Source: Pseudophaeobacter arcticus DSM 23566 (GTDB taxonomy: Bacteria > Pseudomonadota > Alphaproteobacteria > Rhodobacterales > Rhodobacteraceae). Taken from it: a DNA stretch of 64,000 bases. The position numbers and the translations under genes are program-made. Of the stretch, positions 33,562 to 43,687 are shown piece after piece. The notes under the pieces were generated by a model. That model did no database searches. It had not been told where the DNA came from and was given only the letters and a program-made list of their open reading frames with translations. Where the stretch lies: positions 3,395,057-3,459,056 of the forward strand of contig NZ_KI421507.1 of NCBI RefSeq assembly GCF_000473205.1. The letters are read 5' to 3'. Each line of letters opens with the position of its first letter. The first letter of the stretch is position 1.

Positions 33562-36500
33562 ATGCAGTCGTTCTTAGTTCAAGATACCACAGTGTTTCGC
33601 TACACGGCGAGGTTCTCACAGTTCCCCTACGCCAATATTTCGTTTTTTGATCGCGAGCAGAAAAATATCCTGTTCCACCTGTCGCTCCGCCAAGAGGACA
33701 GCATCTGTGTATGCTGCAAGCGCACCGGAGAGCAGTGGGCCGCAGAAAAAGCGAAGAAACACCCCCTGCCCAAAACCGGGGTTGAGGTGACCATAACCTT
33801 TACTCCGCCGCATGTGACTGTCGCGCTGGACGGAAAGAACGTCTTCACCTTTGGGCGCAGCCTGCTGGGCCGCTCCTACCCTAATCTCGATAAGATCAGT
33901 TTTGTCAGCTATCAGGGCGGTATCTCCGCTGCTGATGTTGATTTTGGCGATAGCGTCAGTCCAAAACTCGCCCTTGGTGCGCTGAGCCGCAACAATCAGA
34001 CCCTCTTAAACAAGGGACGGCTGTGCCTAAGCAACCGTTTGGAGCTGCGCGCCCGGCTGAAGGTTCCACCCCAGACTGGCGCCCTGACATTAGACCTCCC
34101 CGGAGAGAGCTCTCCGCCAAAGGTCATTCTTTACCCAGACACAGGGAAAAAGGGCAGCCTGGGGAATGGCTCCCAGGTCTCGGATGTCATTGTGCTCTTG
34201 CCCGGTCGTGTCTGGCAGGGCCGTGCCCAGGAAGAGGCCCTGGACCTGGGGCTGGTGCATGCGGATGGCAGTGCGGCCTGTCCCCGTCTGCTCCTGACAC
34301 GGGAAGATTTGGTCAAACAGATCGAACTGATCATTGCGGAAACTGATCTGGGCAGCGACTCCCTGGCCGCCATGCAGGTTTTTGAACATGTTCAGTTTGG
34401 CGGGCTCCTGGACCAGCTTTCCAGCCAAAGTCGGGCGAGCCTGGCCAGTGCCCAGCGCTTTTTTGGCCTGAGCGACTATATCAGACCCACCAAAGACATG
34501 TCAGAAGAAACCACCAATGCTGCCAAGGCCCCCGAGCTGACACCGCGAGACCCGGTTGTTCAGGCCCACGCGGAGTTTGGCCAGGCAATGTGGCAAAAGC
34601 CAGAAAGAGATCCGCTTGAGGTCCTGAGCGCGCTTTTGACTGATCTCCCCAAAAACCTGCACCCCCACCTCTTTCTCGCACTCAGTGAGTTTTTCTGCCA
34701 CCCCAGCCGCGATTTTGGCGGTTTCCACGGGCTTTTTTGCCGCGAAGGGTTTGGCTCCAGCCTGTCTCCTGAGGCCGGTAACCTTTTTAAAAACTCGGCT
34801 CTGCTGCCCTTCCTCTTTCTCGAAGAGCGGCACGATCAGATTTGCCCGACCCTGCGGTCTCTGATTGCCCCAACTGCCGGTTGGATTGTCACGCCGGCCC
34901 TGGCCTGGCTCATGCGGCGGACTATTGCAGCAGAAGGGCTAAACGAGAAGACCCGCGAGAATATCCTAAACGCCTATATGGATCTGATCGACAAACAGGC
35001 CTCAAACTACTGGGGGCGGGCCCATTGCACCGCGCTTACCGAGGTTGCCGTCCTGTTGCTGCAGCAGCGCCGCAGCTTTGCAGATGATACGCAGCAATTG
35101 ATCCTGAATTTTGTCATCCGCACCTATGGGCTGTCCCGGCAATTCTGGCATCAGCTTGACGAACAGTTCAGCTACGACACGTCCCCCGAACTCGCCGCTC
35201 TGCGGCAGGCCTTTGCAGGTGTCGAAGCCGCCCCCGGCCACTTTGCCACCTCTGCGCCCAAAGATCGACAAGACCGCACAGAACTGGCGCAGGCCCTGGC
35301 CTTTTTCCAACCTTACCAGTGTCGCGATCTGCGGCGCGTGCGCCGCGAATTGCTGGGCCCATCCGGGGTTGAGATTGCCCCCGCAAAAGAGCTGAACCAC
35401 CAGGCCTTGATACGGGCCGACGTTGTGGTCGAAGAGGCCGCCCTGCGGCATATGGCCTTTCCCGGTGCCGAGCCGGTGCACGAGGATCTGGTCCCGGTCA
35501 CTGCGACAGCCCTGTCCGGTTTTTACCGCGATGTACCGCGGGCGCCCTACTTTAAACTGCAAATTGAGGTCAGCCAGCGACTACAGGCGCTGCTACAGCA
35601 GGCCGCTACGCAGCCCGTTTCCCCTGACCAGATTGCGGAACTGGGCACCGATCTGCATCTTTTGTCGGCACGGCGCAGCCAGTTTCTGGGCCTTGGATTC
35701 ACGCTGGCGCTGCTCCGGGGGCTGTCCCCCTATGCCCAACAGACAGAAGCCATTGCGGCCCTGTTGAAACAGTTGAAATCCCAGATACAGGGGGTGGACG
35801 ACACAGAGCTGTCAGCGTTCCGCACTGCCACAGCCCCGCGCCTGGCCCTTGTGGCCCTGCGCGATACAGCTGGCACAAAACAGCTGTTTGAAAAGGTCTG
35901 TGCAATCCTGCCGACTATTGCAGACGACCTTCCAGCCCCTCGCCCCCTGCCCAAAGCGGCCCCAGATATGGCGGGCTCTCCGCTGTTTGATACCATTGTC
36001 ACGGTATTCTCCTGCCTGCCCAACCTGAACAGTCGCATCCCGGCGATGCGCAGCGGCTGGCTGGCCCTGCTGGAGGCATTGGGCGTTCCCTATGTGATCA
36101 TTGTCGGCAACGGCGATGGCAGCAAAGACGGCGATATCGTGCATGTGGACGCGCCTGACAACTACGAAGGTCTGCCGCAAAAGACCCTGGCCACCATTCG
36201 CTGGGTTTATGAAAACACCCGCTTTTCCCATCTGCTGAAGATTGACGACGATTGCTTTTTGAACCCGGATGTCTTTTTCCACGGCCAGAGCTATCGAAAA
36301 TTCGACTATTATGGCCGCATCCTGACACGCCGCCCCGGCGATATGGATCGTTCCTGGCACAATGAAAAATCATCCTCGGATCGGGGACGGCTTGAATTGG
36401 ACAAGTCGCCTGAGCCTTCGACCTACACGGATGGCGGCACCGGCTATGCGCTCAGCCGTACCGCCATGGCGGCTGCCATCGCCGCAGAAGAAAGCCCCGA

Positions 36501-37719
36501 AGGGCAGCATCTGATTCAGATGTCCTTTATGGAAGACAAGATGCTGGGGGACCTGCTGGCGCAGCAGGGTATTCACCCTATTGATGAGGACTATCGCACC
36601 TCTATTCGCCGCCGTACCTGGGGCAAGGCAACGCCGGTCTCACGTTGGGTCAACAGCTTTGATGCCAGCCGCGCGGCTCCGGTGGCGCTGGTGCATCTGG
36701 ATGAACACGACAGCCAGGCACAGGCCTGTGACACCCTGGCAGCAGCGACGCTGACACCAAAAAAGATCTGGCCAAGCTATCAGGATGCCGCCCTTGTCTA
36801 TCAAAGCAATGCGCTGGAATTGATCAGCAGCGAAGAGCGTCTAGACGCCGCGCGTAACGCCGAGGTGGCCGTTGTTGCCTGCATGCATAATGAGATGTTC
36901 ATGCTGCCGCAGTTCCTGGCCCATTACCGGCGTCTGGGCGTTGACAGCTTTCTGATCGCCGACAATTGCTCTGACGATGGCACCCTGGAGTTCCTGATGG
37001 AGCAGCCTGATGTCGCGCTGTTCTCCGTCGATACAGATTACAGCCTGTCGCAGTATGGCGCCGGCTGGCAACAGGCCATGATGGCAGCCTTTCGCACTGG
37101 AAAATGGACCCTGATCGCCGACACCGACGAGCTGTTGGTCTGGCAAAAGAACCAGACACAAACCCTGCCGGATCTTCTGAAAACTCCCGAATTCCAGGGG
37201 GTGGATGCCGCGCGTATCTTTATGCTCGACATGTACCCCAAAGCGTCATTGGGCAAGGCCACCTTCAAGACCAATCCCTTTGACGAAGCCGGCTATACCG
37301 ACAGCGACCCCTTTTTGGCCAACTGGACTGGACAGGGTCCGTTTTCCAATATGCCAACCTGGACCAGTGCTGTGCGTCACAGGTTGATTGCCGGATCGCG
37401 CACGGATCTGTTTGTCGCCCAGAAAATTGCCTTGCTGAAATATCAGCCCTGGATGCGCCTCTCTGCAGGCTATCACTTCCTGGCCGACGTTCAGCTGTCC
37501 AGCCGCGAGCTGATCTTTGGCCATTTCAAATACAATGCCGATTTCCATCGCAAAGCCCAAATCGAAGTGTCGCGACGCCAGCACTTTAACGATGCAGAGG
37601 AATACCGGAAGTATCTCGCCCTGATGTCAGAGGGACGCGATGTGATCTACCAGGAGGGGCTCTCTGTGCCCTGGCACCAAGCGTCCTTTGTCAAATCCCG
37701 AATAGAAAACAACGGGTAG
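33562..37719 (+). CDS. 1385-aa multidomain glycosyltransferase with galectin-like N-terminus
   Basis: Domains in order. Residues ~1-125: galectin-like beta-sandwich by eye, with H39-x-S-x-R43 in place of H-x-N-x-R, V50, W59 and E62 of the sugar-binding W-x-x-E, and the later F-T-F strand. ~130-300: unassigned beta-rich part. ~340-620: helical, Leu-rich. ~810-1030: GT31-like (beta-1,3-galactosyltransferase type) with K-I-D-D-D-C-F at ~893-899, G-G-T-G-Y-A-L-S and E-D-K-M-L-G. ~1103-1370: GT2_4/GT92-like, A-C-M-H-N-E, A-D-N-C-S-D-D-G-T and A-D-T-D-E-L-L at ~1187. Two different catalytic folds and a lectin module in one chain suggest a processive or branching polysaccharide enzyme. No Shine-Dalgarno is obvious. 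No stop or frameshift is seen, and codon use is normal. Confidence 0.75.
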   Translation: MQSFLVQDTTVFRYTARFSQFPYANISFFDREQKNILFHLSLRQEDSICVCCKRTGEQWAAEKAKKHPLPKTGVEVTITFTPPHVTVALDGKNVFTFGRSLLGRSYPNLDKISFVSYQGGISAADVDFGDSVSPKLALGALSRNNQTLLNKGRLCLSNRLELRARLKVPPQTGALTLDLPGESSPPKVILYPDTGKKGSLGNGSQVSDVIVLLPGRVWQGRAQEEALDLGLVHADGSAACPRLLLTREDLVKQIELIIAETDLGSDSLAAMQVFEHVQFGGLLDQLSSQSRASLASAQRFFGLSDYIRPTKDMSEETTNAAKAPELTPRDPVVQAHAEFGQAMWQKPERDPLEVLSALLTDLPKNLHPHLFLALSEFFCHPSRDFGGFHGLFCREGFGSSLSPEAGNLFKNSALLPFLFLEERHDQICPTLRSLIAPTAGWIVTPALAWLMRRTIAAEGLNEKTRENILNAYMDLIDKQASNYWGRAHCTALTEVAVLLLQQRRSFADDTQQLILNFVIRTYGLSRQFWHQLDEQFSYDTSPELAALRQAFAGVEAAPGHFATSAPKDRQDRTELAQALAFFQPYQCRDLRRVRRELLGPSGVEIAPAKELNHQALIRADVVVEEAALRHMAFPGAEPVHEDLVPVTATALSGFYRDVPRAPYFKLQIEVSQRLQALLQQAATQPVSPDQIAELGTDLHLLSARRSQFLGLGFTLALLRGLSPYAQQTEAIAALLKQLKSQIQGVDDTELSAFRTATAPRLALVALRDTAGTKQLFEKVCAILPTIADDLPAPRPLPKAAPDMAGSPLFDTIVTVFSCLPNLNSRIPAMRSGWLALLEALGVPYVIIVGNGDGSKDGDIVHVDAPDNYEGLPQKTLATIRWVYENTRFSHLLKIDDDCFLNPDVFFHGQSYRKFDYYGRILTRRPGDMDRSWHNEKSSSDRGRLELDKSPEPSTYTDGGTGYALSRTAMAAAIAAEESPEGQHLIQMSFMEDKMLGDLLAQQGIHPIDEDYRTSIRRRTWGKATPVSRWVNSFDASRAAPVALVHLDEHDSQAQACDTLAAATLTPKKIWPSYQDAALVYQSNALELISSEERLDAARNAEVAVVACMHNEMFMLPQFLAHYRRLGVDSFLIADNCSDDGTLEFLMEQPDVALFSVDTDYSLSQYGAGWQQAMMAAFRTGKWTLIADTDELLVWQKNQTQTLPDLLKTPEFQGVDAARIFMLDMYPKASLGKATFKTNPFDEAGYTDSDPFLANWTGQGPFSNMPTWTSAVRHRLIAGSRTDLFVAQKIALLKYQPWMRLSAGYHFLADVQLSSRELIFGHFKYNADFHRKAQIEVSRRQHFNDAEEYRKYLALMSEGRDVIYQEGLSVPWHQASFVKSRIENNG

Positions 37720-37771
37720 CCGTAGGGGCAACCCTCAAAAAGCCACGATGATAAATCCAGCGGCACGGCAG

Positions 37772-39007
37772 CTATTCGACAACACGTCGGGTAATCGCCG
37801 TACCGTCTTGGATTGCAGCAGAGGGGTAGATCACCACCTGCTCTCCTTCGGACAGGCCGCTGACCACCTGCGCCTGGGTGCCATTGTTGTGGCTGATTTC
37901 GACCTGCCGCTGGGTGGCAATGCCGTCAACCATAACAAAGACCGACCAGCTGTCACCCGCCCGGAACAAGGCGCTGGAAGGCACCCGCAGCACATCCTCT
38001 GCGCGCCAGACGATGATCAGGGTTTCAACCCGGTAGCCATGCCCCAACCCGGCCCGATCTTCAGCCGGGGAGGCCAGCGCAATCACTACAGGAACCCGCT
38101 GCTCCTCCACCCCCAGCGCCGAGACCTTGGTGACACCAAAGGGATCAATCCGCGAGACCTCTCCATGCAGGGTGGCCGTCCCGCCCCAGTCCTCGATCAA
38201 CACCGGATCGCCGCGTGTGACCTGCACCGCATCTGATGAAATCAGGTCCACCACAATTTCCAGATCGCCTTCGATATCGCCGATCTCCATGATCGGTTCA
38301 CCCGCAGGCAGGGTTGTGGCGCTTTGATGCATGACCTGCAAAATACGGCCACTGGCCGGGGCATAGAGCGGGATATCATCCTGCGGCTTGTCGCGCAGGG
38401 CGGCGCCAAGACCAAGATCCTCAAAACCAATGAGCTGCGCCTGTGCATTTGCGAGATCTGCTTCGCGGGTGCTGATTGCCGCCTCGGCCATCTGCACCTG
38501 GGCTTCGGAGATGCGAAACTCGCGCTTGGCCCGGTCATAGGCCGCCGGACTGGCAATATTGCGTTGCGCCAATTTCTCGGTGCGTTGCAGCTCGGTCTGG
38601 GCCAGATCACGGCTGGCTTCGGCGGCGCTCAGATCCGCATGGGCGCCACGCAGGGCCGCCTCTGCTGATCGCAACGCCGCCTGTGCCTGCTCCCGCGTCC
38701 GCAGATCCAGCGCAACAGGGTTGGTCGGCAACATCGTCACAATGACCGTCTCTCCGCGCACCACCGGGTCACCGGGGTTGACCTCAACCCGCTGCAACCG
38801 CCCGGCAACCGGGGTCGAGACCACATAGGGTTCGCTCACCCGGGTGCGACCTTCCTCATCAATGGAGATCTGTAGCGCCCCGCGGCTTACCTCTTGCAGA
38901 TCCACCATCAAGGGGCGGGGCCAAAAGGCTGCCGCCAGGGCCGCCAACATCAGCCCCCCAACAAACAGCATCAATACCAGACGCGACTGTTTTTTTGCCT
39001 GTGCCAT
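37772..39007 (-). CDS. HlyD/RND-type periplasmic adaptor protein
   Basis: 411 aa. N-terminal membrane anchor (R-L-V-L-M-L-F-V-G-G-L-M-L-A), lipoyl half P-V-A-G-R-L-Q-R-V-E-V-N-P-G-D-P-V, a coiled coil of about 90 residues (Ala/Glu/Arg-rich), the second lipoyl half Y-A-P-A-S-G-R-I-L-Q-V, and beta-barrel and membrane-proximal domains. Membrane-fusion partner of the ABC transporter; follows the permease by 3 bp in the ATPase-permease-adaptor operon (minus strand). Confidence 0.9.
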   Translation of the reverse strand: MAQAKKQSRLVLMLFVGGLMLAALAAAFWPRPLMVDLQEVSRGALQISIDEEGRTRVSEPYVVSTPVAGRLQRVEVNPGDPVVRGETVIVTMLPTNPVALDLRTREQAQAALRSAEAALRGAHADLSAAEASRDLAQTELQRTEKLAQRNIASPAAYDRAKREFRISEAQVQMAEAAISTREADLANAQAQLIGFEDLGLGAALRDKPQDDIPLYAPASGRILQVMHQSATTLPAGEPIMEIGDIEGDLEIVVDLISSDAVQVTRGDPVLIEDWGGTATLHGEVSRIDPFGVTKVSALGVEEQRVPVVIALASPAEDRAGLGHGYRVETLIIVWRAEDVLRVPSSALFRAGDSWSVFVMVDGIATQRQVEISHNNGTQAQVVSGLSEGEQVVIYPSAAIQDGTAITRRVVE

Positions 39008-39010
39008 GGG

Positions 39011-41374
39011 TTACTCCCGTGTCTTTAATGCGTCGATCAGATCAGACCGGTCGAGATCACGCTTGACCAACCAGCCGGAAACCACTGCTGCGGTAAGAAC
39101 CACAAGCATCGCCTGGCCATAGCTTACCGGGTCAAAGACAGCCGGGATCTGATATAGATCCGTTGAAAACCCCGCCGCGATACCAAATGAAAGATAATAG
39201 CCCAGCAGTGCCCCAACCGGCAGGGCAATCAATGTCACCACTGCCAGCTCTCCGAGCAGCACAAAAGCCGCCTCTCCCCTGCTGAAACCAATCACCCGCA
39301 GGCTGGCCAGATCGCGGGTCCGCTCTGCATAGGCGATACGGGCGGCGTTGTAGACAATGCCAAAGGTTATGACAAAAGCAATGGCTCCCATCACATAGCG
39401 CATAGCCCCAGCGCCGGTATTCATCACAACCATAAAGGCCTCGCGGGCCTCTTCTTTCAGGCTCACCCCCGCGACCGTGGGCATGTCCTGCAGGGTCTCG
39501 TAGATCGCGTCAGCCCTGGCCGCATCAATAGTGAGATAGGCCCCTGTCACCCGCCGCGGTTCCCGCAAGACCTGGTTCAGCGCCGTCAGATCCATATAGG
39601 CCGGCGCCCCCAGCAACGCCTGCGCCACCGAGGCAACGGGGATTTGCAAGACTGGTTGCCGTCCCTCCCGCACCTCAATGGTCAGCATCTCGCCCGCCTT
39701 AATATGTAAAATCTCAGCCAAGACACTGGACAGCACCACACCGGATTTGGGCATGTCGATTGCTGCCGTTTTTTCATCCAATGCCCGGTTCAAAACCGGA
39801 TCCTGTGGCATTCCGGTGATGGCGCTACGATAGCTGTGCACCCCGTTGCGCAGCACCACCGGGACATGGCGCACCGGTTCGGCCCGCGACACGCCGACAA
39901 TGCGCCGCAATTCAAACAGCGCCTTGTCGCTCACGGGTTGGGTGAAACTCACGCTGACGTCGCTGCGGTCCACAACCGAAAAGGTCAGATCAATGGTGCG
40001 GTCAAACCCCGCATAAATCGTGATCATCGCCACCGACAATCCCATGCCACAGGCAATGCCTATCATGGCTCCGGCCATGCGAACCGGCTGTCGGGTCAGG
40101 CGTCGCAGAACCATGCGGCTGGGCTGATCCAGCAGCGCCGCCAGGGTTTTGCCCAGGCCACGGGCCCGGCTGTAATCCGGCGGCGCAGGCGGGCGCATCG
40201 CGCTCGCAGGGGTCAGTGCAAAAACCTGCCGCAGCACCAAAAGCCCCCCTGCCGAAGCCGAAACCACACTCACCGTAACCCCCGTCACAAAGGAGGCAGG
40301 GTCGAGGCGAAAGACCAGAAAGGGAAATTTGAAATACAGGCTATAAATCCCGACCATCGCCCGCCCGCTGGCAATTCCAGCCAAACAGCCGATCAGTGCA
40401 CCGCCCAGCGCGATGGCGAGGATCAGCTTGAAATAATGGCTCCCCACCTCAAAGTTGGTATAGCCAAAGGCTTTCATCAGGCCGATTTCCTCCCGCTCGG
40501 CTTGCACCATGCGACTGATGACGATGTAGAGCAGGAAAGCCGCCACCGCGAGAAAGATAGGCGGCACGCCCTTGGACGCCGCCGCCAGGCCAGAGATTTC
40601 TTCAGAGATGAACCGGTTCGAAAACTGGTCCGCCAGGGGATAGCCACCGCTGCCCCCGTAAGGCGCCATCAGGCGATCGCCGTGGTCCAGAATCGCCTCG
40701 ACATTGGCCCCCCGCGTCAGCCCAAGCAGGGCTTCATTAAAGGCGCCCTCCAGGTCATAGGCGGCGGCAAGCCCCGAGCGGTGCATCCAGATCACCCCAA
40801 AGCGCGCATCATCGGGCACCAGTTCCCCCGGCGCGGTAACATAAAGAAACTCTGGGCTTTGCGCCAATCCGGTGATTTTAAACTGGCGCCGACTGCCGTT
40901 CATTGTCGCCGCCAATGTATCCCCCGGAAGCATATCATGCGCCTTGGCAAAACTCTGCAACAGAACAATTTCCTCGGTCCGGCCCAAAGCCGGAAACCGC
41001 CCGTGGGTGAGGTAAATGTCATTCAGCGCCGGACGCCTGCGCTCTGGCAGCGACAGCGCCTGGGCCTGCACCGGCAGGCTTTGGTCTGGCAGATCAATCA
41101 GGGCGCGCCCGGTGACCCGTGTTTCCACGGCGGCAACACCTGAGATTTGCGCCAGCTGAGAGGCCAGACGCTCCGGGGCGCGTTTCACCGGTACAAAGGC
41201 ATCGACCAGCCGGTAGCGTTGGTAATAGGCCTCTCGCGTTTCCCCCAGCGAGGCAACCAGCCCTGTCATCATCACCAACATCATTACCCCAACGGCGATC
41301 ACCATGCCGATCGCCAGGGCCTGGCCCTTGATGCGCCAAAGATCGCGCAGCAGTTTGCGGTCCAGCGGGCTCAC
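39011..41374 (-). CDS. ABC transporter permease, double-FtsX (MacB/LolC-like)
   Basis: 787 aa. N-terminal segment [16 protein letters not shown], a periplasmic MacB-PCD-like domain, then two FtsX cores (around residues 270-390 and 670-787), each with about three or four membrane segments. GTG start overlapping the ATPase stop (4 bp). It works with the ATPase and adaptor as a MacAB-type exporter of lipid, peptide or glycan precursors. The substrate is unknown. Confidence 0.88.
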   Translation of the reverse strand: MSPLDRKLLRDLWRIKGQALAIGMVIAVGVMMLVMMTGLVASLGETREAYYQRYRLVDAFVPVKRAPERLASQLAQISGVAAVETRVTGRALIDLPDQSLPVQAQALSLPERRRPALNDIYLTHGRFPALGRTEEIVLLQSFAKAHDMLPGDTLAATMNGSRRQFKITGLAQSPEFLYVTAPGELVPDDARFGVIWMHRSGLAAAYDLEGAFNEALLGLTRGANVEAILDHGDRLMAPYGGSGGYPLADQFSNRFISEEISGLAAASKGVPPIFLAVAAFLLYIVISRMVQAEREEIGLMKAFGYTNFEVGSHYFKLILAIALGGALIGCLAGIASGRAMVGIYSLYFKFPFLVFRLDPASFVTGVTVSVVSASAGGLLVLRQVFALTPASAMRPPAPPDYSRARGLGKTLAALLDQPSRMVLRRLTRQPVRMAGAMIGIACGMGLSVAMITIYAGFDRTIDLTFSVVDRSDVSVSFTQPVSDKALFELRRIVGVSRAEPVRHVPVVLRNGVHSYRSAITGMPQDPVLNRALDEKTAAIDMPKSGVVLSSVLAEILHIKAGEMLTIEVREGRQPVLQIPVASVAQALLGAPAYMDLTALNQVLREPRRVTGAYLTIDAARADAIYETLQDMPTVAGVSLKEEAREAFMVVMNTGAGAMRYVMGAIAFVITFGIVYNAARIAYAERTRDLASLRVIGFSRGEAAFVLLGELAVVTLIALPVGALLGYYLSFGIAAGFSTDLYQIPAVFDPVSYGQAMLVVLTAAVVSGWLVKRDLDRSDLIDALKTRE

Positions 41375-42081
41375 CAGTGGATCTCTGAGGGGCTGATTTT
41401 TTCGCTATTCTCCACCACTTTGCGGATGCCCCCATCGGCAAAGTAGATCACCCGGTCCGCCATGGCAGCCGTATTGGCGTTATGCGTCACCATCAAAATG
41501 GTAGAGCCCATCTCAGCATTCACATCGCGCAGCACCTCTAACACGGCCCGTCCCGTCTGGCTGTCCAGCGCCCCGGTTGGTTCATCGCAGAACAAGACCT
41601 CCGGCCGTTTGGCAATAGCGCGGGCGATGGCCACCCGCTGCTGTTCCCCGCCTGAGAGCTGCGCCGGGAAATGATCCACCCGTTCGCGCAGCCCGACCAA
41701 GGCGAGGGCCTCATCAGGGTCCATCGGCTCTGCGGCAATTTCCGTCACCAGTTCGACATTTTCGCGCGCTGTCAGGCTGGGCATGAGATTATAGAATTGA
41801 AACACAAAGCCAACATGATCGCGCCGATAGCGTGTCAGCTGTGCATCCGTCATGTCGCTAAGACAGTGATCGCGAAAATAGACCTCTCCTGTGGTCCCCC
41901 GGTCGAGGCCGCCAATAATGTTCAGCAGGGTTGATTTCCCAGACCCGGACGGCCCCAGCAGAACGACGATATCGCCAGAGGGAATTTCCAAGTCAACGCC
42001 GCGCAGAGCATGCACCGCCGAATGGCCGCTGCCATAGACCTTGGTCAATCCGCTTGTACGAAAGGCTATTGAGCGCTGCAT
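41371..42081 (-). CDS. ABC transporter ATP-binding protein (MacB/LolD family)
   Basis: 236 aa. Walker [14 protein letters not shown]-loop F-V-F-Q-F-Y-N-L-M, signature [14 protein letters not shown], Walker [13 protein letters not shown] and the H-loop I-L-M-V-T-H-N are all intact. The [11 protein letters not shown] stretch and E-P-T-G-A-L-D are usual for MacB/LolD ATPases. First gene of the three-gene export operon. Confidence 0.95.
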   Translation of the reverse strand: MQRSIAFRTSGLTKVYGSGHSAVHALRGVDLEIPSGDIVVLLGPSGSGKSTLLNIIGGLDRGTTGEVYFRDHCLSDMTDAQLTRYRRDHVGFVFQFYNLMPSLTARENVELVTEIAAEPMDPDEALALVGLRERVDHFPAQLSGGEQQRVAIARAIAKRPEVLFCDEPTGALDSQTGRAVLEVLRDVNAEMGSTILMVTHNANTAAMADRVIYFADGGIRKVVENSEKISPSEIHW

Positions 42082-42190
42082 GGTTATGCCTTGTGTCTAC
42101 GATCTGCCCATCCCGGCACCGCAGAGTGTAACGCCCTGCCCGCAGCCCGCAACTGCAGACAGAGCTAACGCCCGCACGTAAACCCCAAAC

Positions 42191-43687
42191 TTAGCCGCGC
42201 GGCACCTGATAGGCTGCGGCCAACTGGACAAGATGCTCAGCCATCGAAGTTGGCCAGCGTGCGCCCTTCCAATAGGCCTCCAGATCCACCGCACCGGACA
42301 AAATGGCCTGCAACCGGGCCTGGAAGCTGGCAATGTCGCCGGCGCGGAAAATCATATCCGGACAATTGGACAGCTCTTGCGCGCCGCCCAAATCGCTGGT
42401 CAGCAGCGGGATATGGTTGGCATGCATTTCAATCGCCACCTGTGGCAGGTTGTCGTTCCACAGAACTGGGACCACACCCAGATCAATCCGGGACAGAATG
42501 TTGGGCAAATCATTCTGGGTAAAGCCGTCAAAATACTCCAACCCGGCCAGATTTTGCCCTAGTTCGGAAAGCTCTGCCATGGTCTGCGCATCCCCACGCC
42601 CGGCGGCAACCAGCAGCCGAACGCGTCTTGCCATAGGCGCGGGTAAAGCCTTGAGAGCCTTGAGAAGGAAGAAGAACCCCTTGTCTCGTCGCATATAGCC
42701 AAGATAGCCAAGGGTGATCACCTCCCCCGCCTGCACCGGCAGATCGCGCGGAGCCGTCCGGTCAAAGTTGCCCGCATGGGAGGTGCCAATATAAGAGGTC
42801 TGCAAGATATCAGACTGCAGCCCATAGCGGCGCGCAATCCCAGCGGTGAAATCCGAAACCGCCAGCACCCGATCACAGTGGGCGTTGATCAAAGAGACCA
42901 TTTCTTCGCGCCGCCTGGCAAAGGGCGTTGGGCCTGTTGCCGGCAAGGTCTCGCCCGCGCGGGTGTCTGTGTCTGTGTCTGTTTTTTGCCAGGCACGGCG
43001 TATCGATTTGACCGTCATCGCAAGGCGCCTGCCCACCCGGATAGAGGGCTGATACAACAGTTGGAACATCCGGCTTTGAGGCGAGAAGCCGGCAGATTTC
43101 AACCGGTAAGCAAGCCCATGCGCAAGACGCAGTTGTTTCTGGTTATGGGCATGGGGCAAACACTGGCCGCACTTCTGCCCCGCTTTGAAATCCGTGCAGG
43201 TCTCGCGCTCCTGAAACCACAGGTTCACCTGCGGGCAAAAGGGATAATAATTGTGCAACGACAAGATGACCCGCGTCTGGGGCCAGCGTGATTTCAAGGC
43301 AAGCACCCGCGCAGGCAGACCTTCGAGATTGTTGAAATGCACAACGTCATAGGGGCCAGTGGCTGCGATAAAGTCGTAAAAACAGTCCTCAGTTGCCCTG
43401 TCTGAAATCTGGGCGTCGCTGCCAAATGAGAAATGTGCCGGCGACAAAACCGCTGAATTGACAATTTCATAGCGACGTTCGCGGTCTCGGGCCGGCCCAT
43501 GGCGGCTTTGCTCCCACCGTGGCGGACGCCTGCGCAGATCATAAGAGATCCCCGCAGACAGAAAGACAGCCTCTATGTCGTCTTGCTGGTCCAGCGCCTG
43601 CAGGATGTTGCGCTGATACTGGGAAACCCCGCCGCCCCGGTTTTCTTCATCCAGATAATCGACCCAATTATAGTAGAGAATTCTCAT
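42191..43687 (-). CDS. Family 4 glycosyltransferase
   Basis: 498 aa. N-terminal GT-B half with G-G-G-V-S-Q-Y-Q-R-N-I and V-V-H-F-N-N-L-E-G-L-P; cysteine-rich stretch with C-P-Q-V, C-T-D-F, C-G-Q-C. C-terminal nucleotide-sugar half with L-G-Y-L-G-Y-M-R-R-D-K-G, F-D-G-F-T-Q-N-D-L-P and the E-x7-E region P-Q-V-A-I-E-M-H-A-N-H-I-P. A short (TD)3 run near residue 240 is encoded by three GTGTCT units read on the minus strand. The ATG overlaps the stop of the upstream sulfotransferase-like gene (4 bp), so both are co-transcribed and likely assemble one glycan. Confidence 0.88.
   Translation of the reverse strand: MRILYYNWVDYLDEENRGGGVSQYQRNILQALDQQDDIEAVFLSAGISYDLRRRPPRWEQSRHGPARDRERRYEIVNSAVLSPAHFSFGSDAQISDRATEDCFYDFIAATGPYDVVHFNNLEGLPARVLALKSRWPQTRVILSLHNYYPFCPQVNLWFQERETCTDFKAGQKCGQCLPHAHNQKQLRLAHGLAYRLKSAGFSPQSRMFQLLYQPSIRVGRRLAMTVKSIRRAWQKTDTDTDTRAGETLPATGPTPFARRREEMVSLINAHCDRVLAVSDFTAGIARRYGLQSDILQTSYIGTSHAGNFDRTAPRDLPVQAGEVITLGYLGYMRRDKGFFFLLKALKALPAPMARRVRLLVAAGRGDAQTMAELSELGQNLAGLEYFDGFTQNDLPNILSRIDLGVVPVLWNDNLPQVAIEMHANHIPLLTSDLGGAQELSNCPDMIFRAGDIASFQARLQAILSGAVDLEAYWKGARWPTSMAEHLVQLAAAYQVPRG
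42963..42982. repeat. Hexanucleotide tandem repeat inside GT4 gene
   Basis: Three copies of GTGTCT (plus strand) and a partial fourth. On the coding strand they encode repeated Thr-Asp. Unit changes would stay in frame, so they alter length but not reading. Confidence 0.6.

Noticed and set aside
39836..41143. 435-codon frame opposite the ABC permease
   Set aside because: Shadow frame, dominated by His, Arg and Gln residues; no motif.
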